Shown: one piece after another, positions 49,366 to 58,267 of the stretch
How positions within the stretch are numbered: position 1 is the stretch's first letter
Layout: every line of letters starts with the position of its first letter
NCBI RefSeq assembly: GCF_019890635.1
Contig: NZ_JAIOAB010000038.1
Location: forward strand, 1-64,000
DNA: 64,000 nt
Direction of reading: 5' to 3'
Origin: Streptomyces sennicomposti
GTDB taxonomy: Bacteria > Actinomycetota > Actinomycetes > Streptomycetales > Streptomycetaceae
Notes under the pieces: generated by a model
Databases searched by the model: none
What the model saw: the letters and a program-made list of their open reading frames with translations, nothing else
What the model was told of the DNA's origin: nothing
Position numbers and translations under genes: made by a program

Positions 49366-50648
49366 CTGCCACGATGACCGACGCGCCGCCGCCCGTGGCC
49401 CCCAAGGCCGGCGCCGGAAACCAGCGTTCGGGGCGCTCGTTCGGCCAGATCCTGATGATCGTCGCCGGCGCCCTGCTGCTCGTCGCCGCCGTCCGCGTGA
49501 TCACCGGCGCCGACCAGCTCGACTCGGCCGGCCAGATCAGCGCCGCGCTCGGCCTCGCCGTCCCGATCGGCCTCGCCGGTCTCGCCGGTCTGTGGTCCGA
49601 GCGGTCCGGCGTGGTCAACATCGGCCTCGAGGGCATGATGATCCTCGGCACCTTCGGGGCCGGCTGGATCGGCTGGCAGTCCAGCCCCTGGCTCGGCCTG
49701 CTGTGCGGCATCGGCTTCGGCGTCCTCGGCGGCCTCGTGCACGCCGTCGCCACCGTCACCTTCGGCGTCGACCACATCGTCTCCGGCGTCGCCATCAACC
49801 TGCTCGCGCTCGGCGCCACCCAGTACCTCGCCAAGCTGTTCTTCGCCGACGGCGACGCGGCCGAGGCGGGCGGCAACCCCAAGCAGTCGCCGCCCGCGGA
49901 CACCCTGCCGCACGTCACCGTGCCCGGCCTGTCCGACGGTCTCGCGTCGCTGGAGAAGCACCACTGGTTCCTGGTCTCCGACCTCGCCGGCATCCTCGGC
50001 GGCCTGGTCACCAACCTGTCCGTGGTGACGATCCTCGCCGTGGTGCTGTTCGTCGGCAGCTGGTGGCTGCTGTGGCGCACCCCGTTCGGACTGCGGCTGC
50101 GCTCCTGCGGCGAGAACCCGGTCGCCGCCGAGTCCCTCGGCGTCAACGTCTACACCTACAAGTACGCGGCCGTGGCCGTCTCCGGCGGTCTGGCCGGACT
50201 CGGCGGCGCCTTCCTCGCCCTGGTCACCTCGCACACCTACCTGGAGGGCCAGACCGGCGGCCGCGGCTACATCGGCCTCGCGGCGATGATCTTCGGCAAC
50301 TGGCGTCCGGGCGGCCTGGCGATGGGCGCGGGCCTGTTCGGCTTCTCCGACGCCCTCCAGCTGCGCAACGGCGGCGAGACCGTGCACGCGCTGCTGCTCC
50401 TGCTGGTCGTGCTGCTGGCCGCGCTGGCCGGCTGGAAGCTCTACCGCAAGGCGCTGTGGCAGGGTGTGATCAGCGCCGTCATGGCCGCGCTCGTCCTGGT
50501 CTGGTACCTGCTCACCGACGAGGTCCCCAGCGACTTCGTGGGCGCCACCCCGTACGTCGTCACCCTGCTGGTGCTGTCGCTGTCCGCGCAGCGGCTGCGG
50601 ATGCCCAAGGCGGACGGACTGCGCTACCGGAAGGGACAGGGCAAGTGA
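49362..50648 (+). CDS. Nucleoside ABC transporter permease 2 (YufQ-like)
   Basis: A 428-residue membrane protein with a disordered 28-residue N-terminus and about ten helices. Family blocks: LAGLWSERSGVVNIGLEGMMILG, VDHIVSGVAINLLALGATQYL, WRTPFGLRLRSCGENPVAAESLGVN (coupling loop) and GRGYIGLAAMIFGNWRPGGL. It is the partner of the preceding permease. Two further helices at the C-terminus make it longer than the Bacillus homologue. The final GTGA overlaps the cytidine deaminase start by 4 nt, coupling uptake to catabolism. Confidence 0.92.
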   Translation: MTATMTDAPPPVAPKAGAGNQRSGRSFGQILMIVAGALLLVAAVRVITGADQLDSAGQISAALGLAVPIGLAGLAGLWSERSGVVNIGLEGMMILGTFGAGWIGWQSSPWLGLLCGIGFGVLGGLVHAVATVTFGVDHIVSGVAINLLALGATQYLAKLFFADGDAAEAGGNPKQSPPADTLPHVTVPGLSDGLASLEKHHWFLVSDLAGILGGLVTNLSVVTILAVVLFVGSWWLLWRTPFGLRLRSCGENPVAAESLGVNVYTYKYAAVAVSGGLAGLGGAFLALVTSHTYLEGQTGGRGYIGLAAMIFGNWRPGGLAMGAGLFGFSDALQLRNGGETVHALLLLLVVLLAALAGWKLYRKALWQGVISAVMAALVLVWYLLTDEVPSDFVGATPYVVTLLVLSLSAQRLRMPKADGLRYRKGQGK

Positions 50649-51046
50649 CACAGGAGACGACGGTCGACTGGGCGGCACTGCGCGAGGAGGCGCGCGCGGC
50701 GATGTCCCGCGCCTACGCCCCCTACTCGGGCTACCCGGTCGGCGTCGCCGCCCTGGTCGACGACGGCCGCACCGTCACCGGCTGCAACGTCGAGAACGCC
50801 TCCTACGGGATCGGCCTGTGCGCCGAGTGCGGTCTCGTCTCCCAGCTGCAGAACAGCGGCGGCGGCCGGCTGACCCACTTCACCTGCGTGGACGGCCGCG
50901 GCGAGATCCTGGTGCCGTGCGGGCGCTGCCGCCAACTGCTGTACGAGTTCGGCGGGCCGCGGATGCTGCTGGAGACCCCCGAGGGCATCCTGCCGCTGTC
51001 CGCGATGCTGCCGCAGGCCTTCGGCCCGGACCACCTCGCCAAGTGA
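50645..51046 (+). CDS. cdd: Cytidine deaminase
   Basis: A 133-residue zinc enzyme that deaminates cytidine and deoxycytidine to uridine and deoxyuridine. Active-site motifs are complete: YPVGVAALVDDG, GCNVENASYG (substrate N-V-E), the zinc/proton motif LCAECG (CAE) and PCGRCRQ (second zinc cysteine pair). The small tetrameric type. GTG 50645 overlaps the permease stop. It sits between the importer and thymidine phosphorylase, so imported pyrimidine nucleosides meet their first catabolic enzymes from the same transcript. A hairpin follows the stop by 4 nt. Confidence 0.95.
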   Translation: MTQETTVDWAALREEARAAMSRAYAPYSGYPVGVAALVDDGRTVTGCNVENASYGIGLCAECGLVSQLQNSGGGRLTHFTCVDGRGEILVPCGRCRQLLYEFGGPRMLLETPEGILPLSAMLPQAFGPDHLAK

Positions 51047-51050
51047 GACC

Positions 51051-51091
51051 GTGCGGCCCCTCCGCGCCCGTCCCGGCCGGAGGGGCCGCAC
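51051..51091 (+). terminator. 14-bp hairpin with T-rich trail between cdd and deoA
   Basis: Arms 51051-51064 and 51078-51091 are exact complements with a 13-nt loop, followed by TCTTTTCCCC. It begins directly after the cdd stop, so deoA expression may be lowered relative to the upstream genes, or have its own promoter. Confidence 0.75.
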
Positions 51092-51151
51092 TCTTTTCCC
51101 CGGCCTCACCCTTTTCTCCCCCCTTCGCACCACCGGAAGGAACCGAACCCC

Positions 51152-52435
51152 ATGGCCATGGACGCCATCTCCGTCATCCGCACCAAGCGGGACCGCGGCG
51201 CGCTCAGCGACGAGCAGATCGACTGGGTCATCGACGCGTACACCCGCGGGGAGGTCGCCGACGAGCAGATGTCCGCGCTCGCCATGGCCATCCTGCTCAA
51301 CGGCATGGACCGCCGGGAGATCGCCCGCTGGACCGCCGCGATGATCGCCTCCGGCGAGCGCATGGACTTCTCCGCGCTGTCCCGCCCCACCGCCGACAAG
51401 CACTCCACCGGCGGCGTCGGCGACAAGATCACCCTGCCGCTGGCCCCGCTGGTCGCCGCCTGCGGCGCGGCCGTCCCGCAGCTGTCCGGCCGCGGCCTCG
51501 GCCACACCGGCGGCACCCTCGACAAGCTGGAGTCGATCCCCGGCTGGCGCGCGCTGCTGTCCAACGAGGAGATGCTGTCGGTGCTCGACGGCGTCGGCGC
51601 GGTCATCTGCGCGGCGGGCGACGGCCTCGCCCCCGCCGACAAGAAGCTCTACGCCCTGCGCGACGTGACCGGCACGGTCGAGGCGATCCCGCTGATCGCC
51701 TCCTCCATCATGTCCAAGAAGATCGCGGAGGGCACCGGCTCGCTGGTCCTGGACGTCAAGGTCGGCTCCGGCGCCTTCATGAAGACCATCGAGGACGCCC
51801 GTGAGCTGGCCGCCACGATGGTCGGCCTCGGCACCGACCACGGCGTGCGGACGGTCGCCCTGCTGACCGACATGTCCACCCCGCTGGGTCTGACGGCGGG
51901 CAACGCGCTGGAGGTCCGCGAGTCCGTGGAGGTCCTGGCCGGCGGCGGCCCGGCCGACGTGGTCGAACTGACCCTGGCCCTGGCCCGGGAGATGCTCGAC
52001 GCGGCCGGCCTGAAGGACGCCGACCCGGCGAAGGCCCTGGCCGACGGCTCCGCCATGGACGTCTGGCGCCGGATGATCGCGGCCCAGGGCGGCGACCCGG
52101 ACGCGGCCCTGCCCACCGCGAAGGAACAGCACGTCATCACGGCCCCGTCCTCCGGGGTCCTGACCCGCCTGGACGCCTACGACATCGGCGTCGCCGCCTG
52201 GCGGCTCGGCGCGGGCCGGGCCCGCAAGGAGGACCCGGTGCAGGCGGGCGCGGGCGTCGAACTCCACGCCAAGCCCGGCGACACGGTCACGGCGGGCCGG
52301 CCCCTGATGACCCTCCACACCGACACCCCGGACCGCTTCGACTACGCCCTGCAGGCCACGGAGGGCTCCTATGACATCGCCCCGGCGGGCACGCCCTTCA
52401 CGGCGAACCCGGTGGTGCTGGAGCGCATCGCCTGA
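51152..52435 (+). CDS. deoA: Thymidine phosphorylase
   Basis: A 427-residue pyrimidine-nucleoside phosphorylase that splits thymidine or deoxyuridine with phosphate to base plus deoxyribose-1-phosphate. The N-terminal helical domain starts VIRTKRDRGALSDEQIDW; phosphate and nucleoside sites are in DKHSTGGVGDKITLPL and the signature SGRGLGHTGGTLDKLES (about residues 115-131), with LDVKVGSGAFMKT; the C-terminal domain ends in the usual biotinyl-like fold. GGAAGGAA precedes ATG 51152. It follows cdd after a hairpin; together they channel cytidine and thymidine into uracil, thymine and pentose phosphate. Confidence 0.95.
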   Translation: MAMDAISVIRTKRDRGALSDEQIDWVIDAYTRGEVADEQMSALAMAILLNGMDRREIARWTAAMIASGERMDFSALSRPTADKHSTGGVGDKITLPLAPLVAACGAAVPQLSGRGLGHTGGTLDKLESIPGWRALLSNEEMLSVLDGVGAVICAAGDGLAPADKKLYALRDVTGTVEAIPLIASSIMSKKIAEGTGSLVLDVKVGSGAFMKTIEDARELAATMVGLGTDHGVRTVALLTDMSTPLGLTAGNALEVRESVEVLAGGGPADVVELTLALAREMLDAAGLKDADPAKALADGSAMDVWRRMIAAQGGDPDAALPTAKEQHVITAPSSGVLTRLDAYDIGVAAWRLGAGRARKEDPVQAGAGVELHAKPGDTVTAGRPLMTLHTDTPDRFDYALQATEGSYDIAPAGTPFTANPVVLERIA

Positions 52436-52458
52436 CCAGGTGCTTTCTCCTTTCGAGT

Positions 52459-52492
52459 GAACGGGACCGGTGGACCGCCACCGGTCCCGTTC
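52459..52492 (+). terminator. Perfect 15-bp hairpin terminator after deoA
   Basis: Arms 52459-52473 and 52478-52492 with a 4-nt loop, 23 nt after the deoA stop. It also argues against the longest upstream starts of the following Uma2 gene, which would lie inside it. Confidence 0.85.
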
Positions 52493-52510
52493 GGCATGTT
52501 GGATGAGCCC

Positions 52511-53101
52511 ATGGGCGTGTACGACGGTGATCACCTGAGGGCCGACGGCGACTGGGACGAACTCGTGTGGATCTGGACGCGGACGCACGTCCCGGAGGGC
52601 TGTCGGGTGGAGATCGTCGACGGACTTGTCACCGTGACGCCTCTGGCCACCGTCTCCCATCACAGGGTCGCGGACCGCGTCCACCGGCGCCTGTGCCGGG
52701 GGGCTCCGGAATTTCGGGGCGTCTATCAGCGCATGGCCGTGGCTGTGCCCTCCCGGCTCGGGCTGTACATGCCCGATCTCGTCATAGTGCCGGAAGCTGT
52801 GCCATGGAACGAACAGGGCGACTTCATCGAAGCCGCCGCCGCGCACCTCGTCATGGAGATCACCTCGCGGTCCACGGCCCGACAGGACCGGACGGTCAAA
52901 CCCGCCGCCTACGCCACCGCAGGCATCCCGCTCTACCTCCTGGTCGACCGCTGGGCCCCCGACGGCCCCGCCACAACGCTCTACGGAGAGCCGAAGGGCG
53001 ACGTCTACCGCCCCTTGGCGACGGCCAAGTTCGGTGAGCCCATCAAGCTCCCCGCCCCCTTCGACCTCGTCATCGACACCAGCGAGTTCCCGGTCGACTG
53101 A
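52511..53101 (+). CDS. Uma2-family (DUF820) PD-(D/E)XK nuclease-like protein
   Basis: A 196-residue Uma2 member: GCRVEIVDGLVTVTPLATVSHHRV, LYMPDLVIVPEAV, HLVMEITSRSTARQDRTVKPAAYATAGIPLYLLVDRW (the E and K of the nuclease-like core), then a beta-rich tail. It is a divergent paralogue of the protein at 33459. ATG 52511 is chosen because GGATGAG lies just ahead and upstream in-frame starts fall within or next to the deoA terminator. Function of the family is unknown. It is convergent with the AEC transporter gene, stops 7 nt apart. Confidence 0.82.
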   Translation: MGVYDGDHLRADGDWDELVWIWTRTHVPEGCRVEIVDGLVTVTPLATVSHHRVADRVHRRLCRGAPEFRGVYQRMAVAVPSRLGLYMPDLVIVPEAVPWNEQGDFIEAAAAHLVMEITSRSTARQDRTVKPAAYATAGIPLYLLVDRWAPDGPATTLYGEPKGDVYRPLATAKFGEPIKLPAPFDLVIDTSEFPVD

Positions 53102-53108
53102 CCGCCCC

Positions 53109-54032
53109 TCACCCCAGCAGCGCCGCGATCGTCACCAGGACCGGGACCGAGAGCAGGGTGGACAGGAGGATGGACTCGCGGGCCAGGGTCTCGCCCACCT
53201 GGTAGCGGCCGGCGTAGGTGAAGAGGTTCTGGGCGGCGGGCAGGGCCGAGGTGACCACCACGTCCAGCAGGGGCGCGCCGTGCAGGCCGAAGACGCCGGC
53301 CGCCAGCGCCCACGCGGCCAGCGGCTGGCCCACCGACTTCAGGGCGACCGACAGCAGCACCGGGTGGCGGTCCCGGCCGCGGCCGGGGGCCGCGCTGCCG
53401 TGCAGGGCGATGCCGAAGGCCAGCAGGACCGCCGGGACGGACATGCCCGCGATCAGGGTCAGCGGCTCCATGACCGGCCCCGGCACCCTCCAGCCCGCCG
53501 CCGAGACCAGCACCCCGCTCAGCGCGCCCACCGCGATCGGATTGCGCAGCGGGGTCAGCACCTGCCGCCACAGCGGGCCGCCCTTCTCGCCCGCGCCCGT
53601 CAGGTCCAGCACCGTCAGCGCGACGGGCGTCACCACGATCTGCTGGAACAGCAGCACCGGCGCCACCAGCGAGGCGTCGCCCAGGACGTACGCGGCGATG
53701 GGGATGCCGAGGTTGCCCGAGTTGACGTAGCTGGAGCACAGGGCGCCGATGGTGGTCCGGCCCACGCCCCAGTGCCGTACGACGCCCACCGCCACGAAGA
53801 CGCCCGCGGCGGCCGCCGTGCTCAGCGCCGTCACCAGCAGCCGGCTGGAGAACACCACCGCGAGGTCCGCGCGGGCCAGCGTCGTGAACAGCAGCGCCGG
53901 GGTGGCCACATGGAACGCCAGCCTGGTCAGCACCTCCCCGCCCCGCTCGCCGAGCGAGCCGCGCCGCCCGATCGCGTAGCCGACGCCGATCACCACCGCG
54001 ATGACCGCGAACCCGGTCAGCACCCCCCGCAC
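53109..54032 (-). CDS. AEC (auxin efflux carrier)-family permease
   Basis: A 307-residue membrane transporter with about ten helices in two inverted halves: GFAVIAVVIGVGYAIGRRGSL, FHVATPALLFTTLARADL, YVNSGNLGIPIAAYVLGD (the conserved SGNxGxP core) and ALPAAQNLFTYAGRY near the second crossing. AEC proteins move small organic acids or auxin-like compounds; no substrate is evident. GTG 54032 has a GGGAGGGG ribosome site. The gene stands alone, convergent with Uma2. Confidence 0.88.
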   Translation of the reverse strand: MRGVLTGFAVIAVVIGVGYAIGRRGSLGERGGEVLTRLAFHVATPALLFTTLARADLAVVFSSRLLVTALSTAAAAGVFVAVGVVRHWGVGRTTIGALCSSYVNSGNLGIPIAAYVLGDASLVAPVLLFQQIVVTPVALTVLDLTGAGEKGGPLWRQVLTPLRNPIAVGALSGVLVSAAGWRVPGPVMEPLTLIAGMSVPAVLLAFGIALHGSAAPGRGRDRHPVLLSVALKSVGQPLAAWALAAGVFGLHGAPLLDVVVTSALPAAQNLFTYAGRYQVGETLARESILLSTLLSVPVLVTIAALLG

Positions 54033-54357
54033 TCGGCCCCCTCCCGGAGTGGGCGGAGGCCGTCGGGTATCCGGGGCGGTGCTGATCCATGGGCCATGCG
54101 GTCACCCTCGGGCCGGCGCGGCCGACGGGTCAACGTGATCTCCGCCCCTCCGCCCCTCCACCCCTCGCCGCCTCCGCTCCCTCCGCCCCTCCGCTCCTCG
54201 CCGCCTCCGCCCCTCGCCGCCTCCGCCCCTTCCGCGTCTCCGCCCTGCCGGCCCCGCTCGCCGCGATCCGCGCCGCCGCCCGCCCCTCACCCACCGCCGA
54301 TGCCCCGCGCCTCAGCCGCCCCCGATGAGTTGTGACCCGGCCCGCGGTCTGTAGACC
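54033..54357. other. Intergenic region with pyrimidine-rich low-complexity repeats
   Basis: The 325 nt upstream of both the AEC gene (minus strand) and the STAS gene (plus strand) contain a C/T-rich block, about 54140-54245. It is built of CCTCCGCCCCT and CCTCGCCGCCTCCG units and is strongly purine-biased on the other strand. No gene is credible; both promoters must lie here but none is clear. Confidence 0.6.
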
Positions 54358-54741
54358 GTGGACGCCAAGACACCCGCCGTACCCGCAGCCCTGCCCGCAC
54401 CCCCGCCCGTGCTCGTGCTCGCCGGGCCCGTCACCCGGGAGGAGGTGCGGGGGCTGTGCGGCGATGTGCGGCGGCTGCTGGCCGCGAGCCGGGCCCGGGT
54501 CGTGGTGTGCGACGTGGGCGGGCTGGGGCCGCCCGGACTCGGCGCCGTGGAACTGCTGGCCCGGCTGCGGCTCGCCGCCGTGCGCGCCGGGGGAGGGATA
54601 CGCCTGCGCGATCCCGCCCCCGCGCTACTGGCCCTGCTCGACCTGGTCGGCCTCCCCTTCGAGACGGAGCGGCAGCCCGAACAGCGGGAACCACCGGCTC
54701 GTGTCCAGGAAGCAGTGGAACCCGGCGATCCGCCCCTGTGA
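54358..54741 (+). CDS. STAS-domain protein (anti-anti-sigma-like)
   Basis: A 127-residue protein whose residues 16-97 form a STAS domain: PVLVLAGPVTREEVRGLCGDV, RVVVCDVGGLGPPGLGAVELLARLRLAAVRAGGGIRLRD and LLALLDLVGL. In SpoIIAA-like proteins a Ser after the D-x-S turn is phosphorylated; here the position reads DVGGLGPPG with no Ser, so it is not a standard phospho-switch. The last 39 codons run antisense to the convergent sigma gene (117 nt overlap) and look unconserved, suggesting the original stop was lost. The GTG start has no strong ribosome site. Confidence 0.7.
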   Translation: MDAKTPAVPAALPAPPPVLVLAGPVTREEVRGLCGDVRRLLAASRARVVVCDVGGLGPPGLGAVELLARLRLAAVRAGGGIRLRDPAPALLALLDLVGLPFETERQPEQREPPARVQEAVEPGDPPL

Positions 54742-55641
54742 TATCTCCAGCACCTGCACCGCCCACGGAGTGAAGCCGCCCTTGTCCGGGTCCGGCTTGT
54801 AGTGGGCGAAGCCGGGCAGCCCGTTGGCCCGCACCGGCAGCAGCCGGGAGTTCGCGCAGGAGGCGCCCAGGGTCGACATGAAGCCGGTGATGTCGGCGGA
54901 GCCGGTCAGCCACAGGTCGAACGGCGGCATCGTCATCACCGCGTCCTCGTGCAGCAGCGCGGTCAGCGCCGCCATGTCGTACCCCTCGAAGGCGCGCACA
55001 TAGCGCTCCAGGAGCCGCTGCTGCTCCTCGTCCAGCGGGTCGGACACCTCGGCCCGCACGCCCTGGTCCTCGCGCTCGGCGAGGGTGGCCCGCGCCCGCT
55101 GGAGGGCGCTGTTGACGGAGGCGACCGTCGTGCCGAGCAGTTCGGCGACCTCGCTCGCCTTCCAGGCCAGCACCTCGCGCAGGATCAGCACCGCCCGCTG
55201 CTTGGGCGGCAACTGCTGGAGCGCGGCCATGAAGGCGAGCCGTACCGACTCCTTGGCGACCGCCGCCTGCGCCGGGTCCTCCACCGACGGCAGCACCCGG
55301 CCGTCCGGCATCGGCTCCAGCCAGGTGCTGTCCGGGCGGGGCGCCAGCGCGGCCTGCGCCAGCGGCGTCGACTCGGTCAGGTCCATCGGCCGCGCCCGCT
55401 TGTTGCCCGCCGACAGCAGGTCCAGGCACACATTGGTCGCGATCCGGTACAGCCAGGACCGCAGACTGGACCGGCCCTCGAACTTGTCGTGGCTGCGCCA
55501 GGCCCGCACCAGGGTGTCCTGGACCGCGTCCTCCGCCTCGAAGGACGAGCCGAGCATGCGGTAGCAGTAACCGGTCAGCTCGACCCGGTACTTCTCCAGC
55601 TCCGTCCCGAGATCGGTCGCCGTCGCCGTACCGTCGCCCAT
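54625..55641 (-). CDS. ECF sigma factor with SnoaL-like C-terminal domain
   Basis: A 338-residue sigma factor: region 2 YRVELTGYCYRMLGSSFEAEDAVQDTLVRAWRSHDKFEGRSSLRSWLYRIATNVCLDLL, region 4 FMAALQQLPPKQRAVLILREVLAWKASEVAELLGTTVASVNSALQRARATL. After these, residues 210-338 form a SnoaL/NTF2-like domain (YVRAFEGYDMAALTALLHEDAVMTMPP, WLTGSADITGFM). Sigmas with this fused domain lack a separate anti-sigma factor; the domain itself regulates activity. ATG 55641 is chosen since upstream in-frame residues are Arg-rich. The neighbouring STAS gene is convergent and overlaps. Confidence 0.88.
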   Translation of the reverse strand: MGDGTATATDLGTELEKYRVELTGYCYRMLGSSFEAEDAVQDTLVRAWRSHDKFEGRSSLRSWLYRIATNVCLDLLSAGNKRARPMDLTESTPLAQAALAPRPDSTWLEPMPDGRVLPSVEDPAQAAVAKESVRLAFMAALQQLPPKQRAVLILREVLAWKASEVAELLGTTVASVNSALQRARATLAEREDQGVRAEVSDPLDEEQQRLLERYVRAFEGYDMAALTALLHEDAVMTMPPFDLWLTGSADITGFMSTLGASCANSRLLPVRANGLPGFAHYKPDPDKGGFTPWAVQVLEISQGRIAGFHCFLDTSRWFPLFGLPLRLEGEADQVEQGQ

Positions 55642-55773
55642 CGTCGTCCACCCGCCCCCGTAGCCGTTCCCGTCCCGGACGCCTCGTCGCGCCCGGCACT
55701 TCGAAAAGCTAGCGCAGGCCACTGACAACGGCCCCCGGAGCGGACGAACCAGCAGGTCAGCGACGGATGCGGG

Positions 55774-57117
55774 TCACGCGGACACCGGCGTACGGCGTGC
55801 CGCCACCCGGGCCGCCCGCGAACCGAGGACGGTGATCGCCACCACGCCCAGCACCGCCAGCAGCCCCACGCCGACCGTCCCCGGCCAGCCCTCGGAGTGG
55901 AAGGCGGTCGCCCCGACCGTGCTGCCCGCGCTGGAGCCGATGTAGTACGCCGACTGGTACAGCGCCGAGGCCTGCGCCCGGCCGTGGGTGGCCGTCCGGC
56001 TGACCGCCGAGGAGGCCACCGCGTGACCGGCGAAGAAGCCCGCCGTGATCAGCACCAGGCCGAGCAGCACCGGCGCCACCGAGTCCAGCAGCGACAGCAG
56101 CAGCCCCGCCGCCGTCGTCGCACCCGCCAGGTACAGGGCGCCCCGGCGGCCCAGCCGGCCCACCAGCCGCCCCGCCGTGGACGCCGACACCGTGCCCACC
56201 AGATACACCAGGAAGATCGAGCCGACGATGCCCTGCGGCAGCGAGAAGGGCGCCTCGGTCAGGCGGTAGCCGATCACCGTGTACACGCCGCCGAACACCG
56301 TCATGAACAGCGCGCCGATCGCGTACAGCCGCCGCAGCAGCGGGTCCGACAGATGGTCGCGGACCGTGCCCGCCAGCACCCGCGGCCGCAGCGATCCCGG
56401 CGTGAAGTGCTCCGGCGCCGGCAGCAGCATCCGGAACGCCACCGCGCACAGCACCGCCACCACGCCGACCACCCCGACGGCGGCCCGCCAGCCCCACTCC
56501 TGCGCCACCCAGCCGGTGACGACCCGGCCGCTCATACCGCCCACGCTGTTGCCGGCCACGAACAGACCGATCGCCGTGACCAGGGCCTTGGGCCGGACCT
56601 CCTCCGCGAGATACGCCTGCGCCGAGGCCGGCAGCCCCGCCAGCGCGGCGCCCTGCAACGCCCGCAGCACCACCAGCGCGCCCAGCGACGGCGCGAACGG
56701 CACCAGCAGCCCGACGACCACCGCGACCGCCAGCGAGGCCGTCATCACCGTACGGCGGCCGAAACGTTCCGACAGGGCGCTCATCGGCAGCACGAACAGC
56801 GCCAGCCCCCCGGTCGCCGCCGCCACGGTCCAGCTCGCCTCGCTCGCCGCCACCCCGTACTCGGCGGAGATCAGCGGCAGCAGCGCCTGCGTGGAGTACA
56901 GCAGCGCGAAGGTCGCGACCCCGGCGAGGAACAGGGCGAGGCTCATCCGGCGGTAGCCGGGGCCGCCCGGCGTCATCCGGGAGTCGGCGCAGGACCGGGA
57001 TTCGGCAGGGGTCTGGAGCTCGGCGGGGGGCTGGGACTCGGCAGGGGGCTGAGGCTCGGCGGGGGCGTGCGGTGCGGCGCCCACGACGGTGGACGCCCCG
57101 GTATCGGCGGGAGACAT
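55774..57117 (-). CDS. MFS transporter (12 TM, YnfM/drug-efflux-like)
   Basis: A 447-residue major-facilitator protein. A 47-residue N-terminal tail has a repeated PPAE(S/L)Q pattern, then twelve helices starting MSLALFLAGVATFALLYSTQALLP. The MFS loop 2-3 motif is SALSERFGRRTVM, and the second half begins AIGALFMTVFGGVYTVIGYRL. Closest in pattern to YnfM-type transporters that share the LLYSTQALLPLIS opening. The substrate is unknown. It is divergent from a LysR regulator with 63 nt between starts, the classical arrangement of a regulator controlling an exporter gene. Confidence 0.9.
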   Translation of the reverse strand: MSPADTGASTVVGAAPHAPAEPQPPAESQPPAELQTPAESRSCADSRMTPGGPGYRRMSLALFLAGVATFALLYSTQALLPLISAEYGVAASEASWTVAAATGGLALFVLPMSALSERFGRRTVMTASLAVAVVVGLLVPFAPSLGALVVLRALQGAALAGLPASAQAYLAEEVRPKALVTAIGLFVAGNSVGGMSGRVVTGWVAQEWGWRAAVGVVGVVAVLCAVAFRMLLPAPEHFTPGSLRPRVLAGTVRDHLSDPLLRRLYAIGALFMTVFGGVYTVIGYRLTEAPFSLPQGIVGSIFLVYLVGTVSASTAGRLVGRLGRRGALYLAGATTAAGLLLSLLDSVAPVLLGLVLITAGFFAGHAVASSAVSRTATHGRAQASALYQSAYYIGSSAGSTVGATAFHSEGWPGTVGVGLLAVLGVVAITVLGSRAARVAARRTPVSA

Positions 57118-57180
57118 GACTCGACCGTAGGGACGACGTCCGTCATCCGTCCAATGCACGAACTCGCCATAATCGTTCCC

Positions 57181-58152
57181 ATGGCGCATCAGCACAGCTC
57201 ACAGGTTCGTCTGTCACCGTCCGGTGACACAGAAGTCATCCAGAAGAACGGTGAGGAGGTCGCCCTGCTGCTCGCGCCGCGCCTCGCCCACTTCGCCGGC
57301 GTCGCCCGCACCGAGCACGTCACCCGGGCCGCGCAGGAGATGCGGGTCCCGCAGTCCACCCTGTCGCGCGCCATGGTCCGGCTCGAACAGGACCTCGGCG
57401 TCGACCTCTTCGCCCGCCGCGGCCGCACCGTCGCCCTCACCCCCGCCGGCCGCACCTTCCTCGCCTCCGTCGAACGCGCCCTCGCCGAGATCGAACGCGC
57501 CGCCGAGGAGGTGCGCGCGGACGCCGACCCGGCCACCGGCAAGGTCGCCTTCGGCTTCCTGCACACCATGGGCGCCGAGACCGTGCCCGGCCTTATTCAC
57601 GCCTTCCGCGCCGACCATCCCCGCGTCCGCTTCAGCCTGGTGCAGAACTACGGCGAGGCCATGCTGGAGCGGCTGCGCGCCGGCGAACTGGACCTCTGCC
57701 TCACCTCGCCCGTCCCGGACGCCCCCGACCTGGTCGCGCGACGGCTGGACGAGCAGAAGCTGCGCCTGGTCGTCCCCGCCGACCACCGCCTGGCGACCCG
57801 CCGCCGCATCCGTCTAGCCGAGGCCGCAGACGAGGCGTTCGTGACCCTGGAGCCCGGCTACGGGCTGCGCCGGATCACCGACGACCTGTGCCGCGCGGCC
57901 GGGTTCAAGCCGCGGATCGCCTTCGAGGGCGAGGAGGCCGAGACGCTGCGCGGACTGGTGGCGGCCGGCCTCGGCGTGGCCCTGCTGCCGCCACCGGCCG
58001 TGCCCCGCCCGGGCACCGCCGAACTGACGGTCACCGCCCCGCGCGCGGTGCGCGAGATCGGCGTGGCCTGGCTGGAGGGCCACCCGGACACGCCCCCGGT
58101 GGCCGCCTTCAAGAAGTTCCTGCTCTCCCGCCGGGGCCGCCTGCTGCCGTGA
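57181..58152 (+). CDS. LysR-family transcriptional regulator
   Basis: A 323-residue regulator: helix-turn-helix FAGVARTEHVTRAAQEMRVPQSTLSRAMVRLEQDLGVDLFARRGRTVALTPAGRTFL, then a type-2 periplasmic-binding effector domain from about residue 120 (GKVAFGFLHTMGAETVPGLIHAFRADHP, ELDLCLTSPVPDAPDLV, GLVAAGLGVALLP). ATG 57181 is chosen; an in-frame ATG at 57154 would add nine residues. Given the divergent layout it most likely controls the adjacent MFS gene and itself in response to a small molecule. The 63-nt shared region includes AATGCACGAACTCGCCAT, a possible T-N11-A type site. Confidence 0.9.
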   Translation: MAHQHSSQVRLSPSGDTEVIQKNGEEVALLLAPRLAHFAGVARTEHVTRAAQEMRVPQSTLSRAMVRLEQDLGVDLFARRGRTVALTPAGRTFLASVERALAEIERAAEEVRADADPATGKVAFGFLHTMGAETVPGLIHAFRADHPRVRFSLVQNYGEAMLERLRAGELDLCLTSPVPDAPDLVARRLDEQKLRLVVPADHRLATRRRIRLAEAADEAFVTLEPGYGLRRITDDLCRAAGFKPRIAFEGEEAETLRGLVAAGLGVALLPPPAVPRPGTAELTVTAPRAVREIGVAWLEGHPDTPPVAAFKKFLLSRRGRLLP

Positions 58153-58267
58153 CCGGTCGTGCGGGGTCGGTGGCCACTGCCGTGACCGTCGTGCGGGGCC
58201 GGCGGCCGCCACTGCGACCCGCCGTGCCGTGCCGGCCGTGCGGGGTCGGCCGCCGATCTGGCACGAC

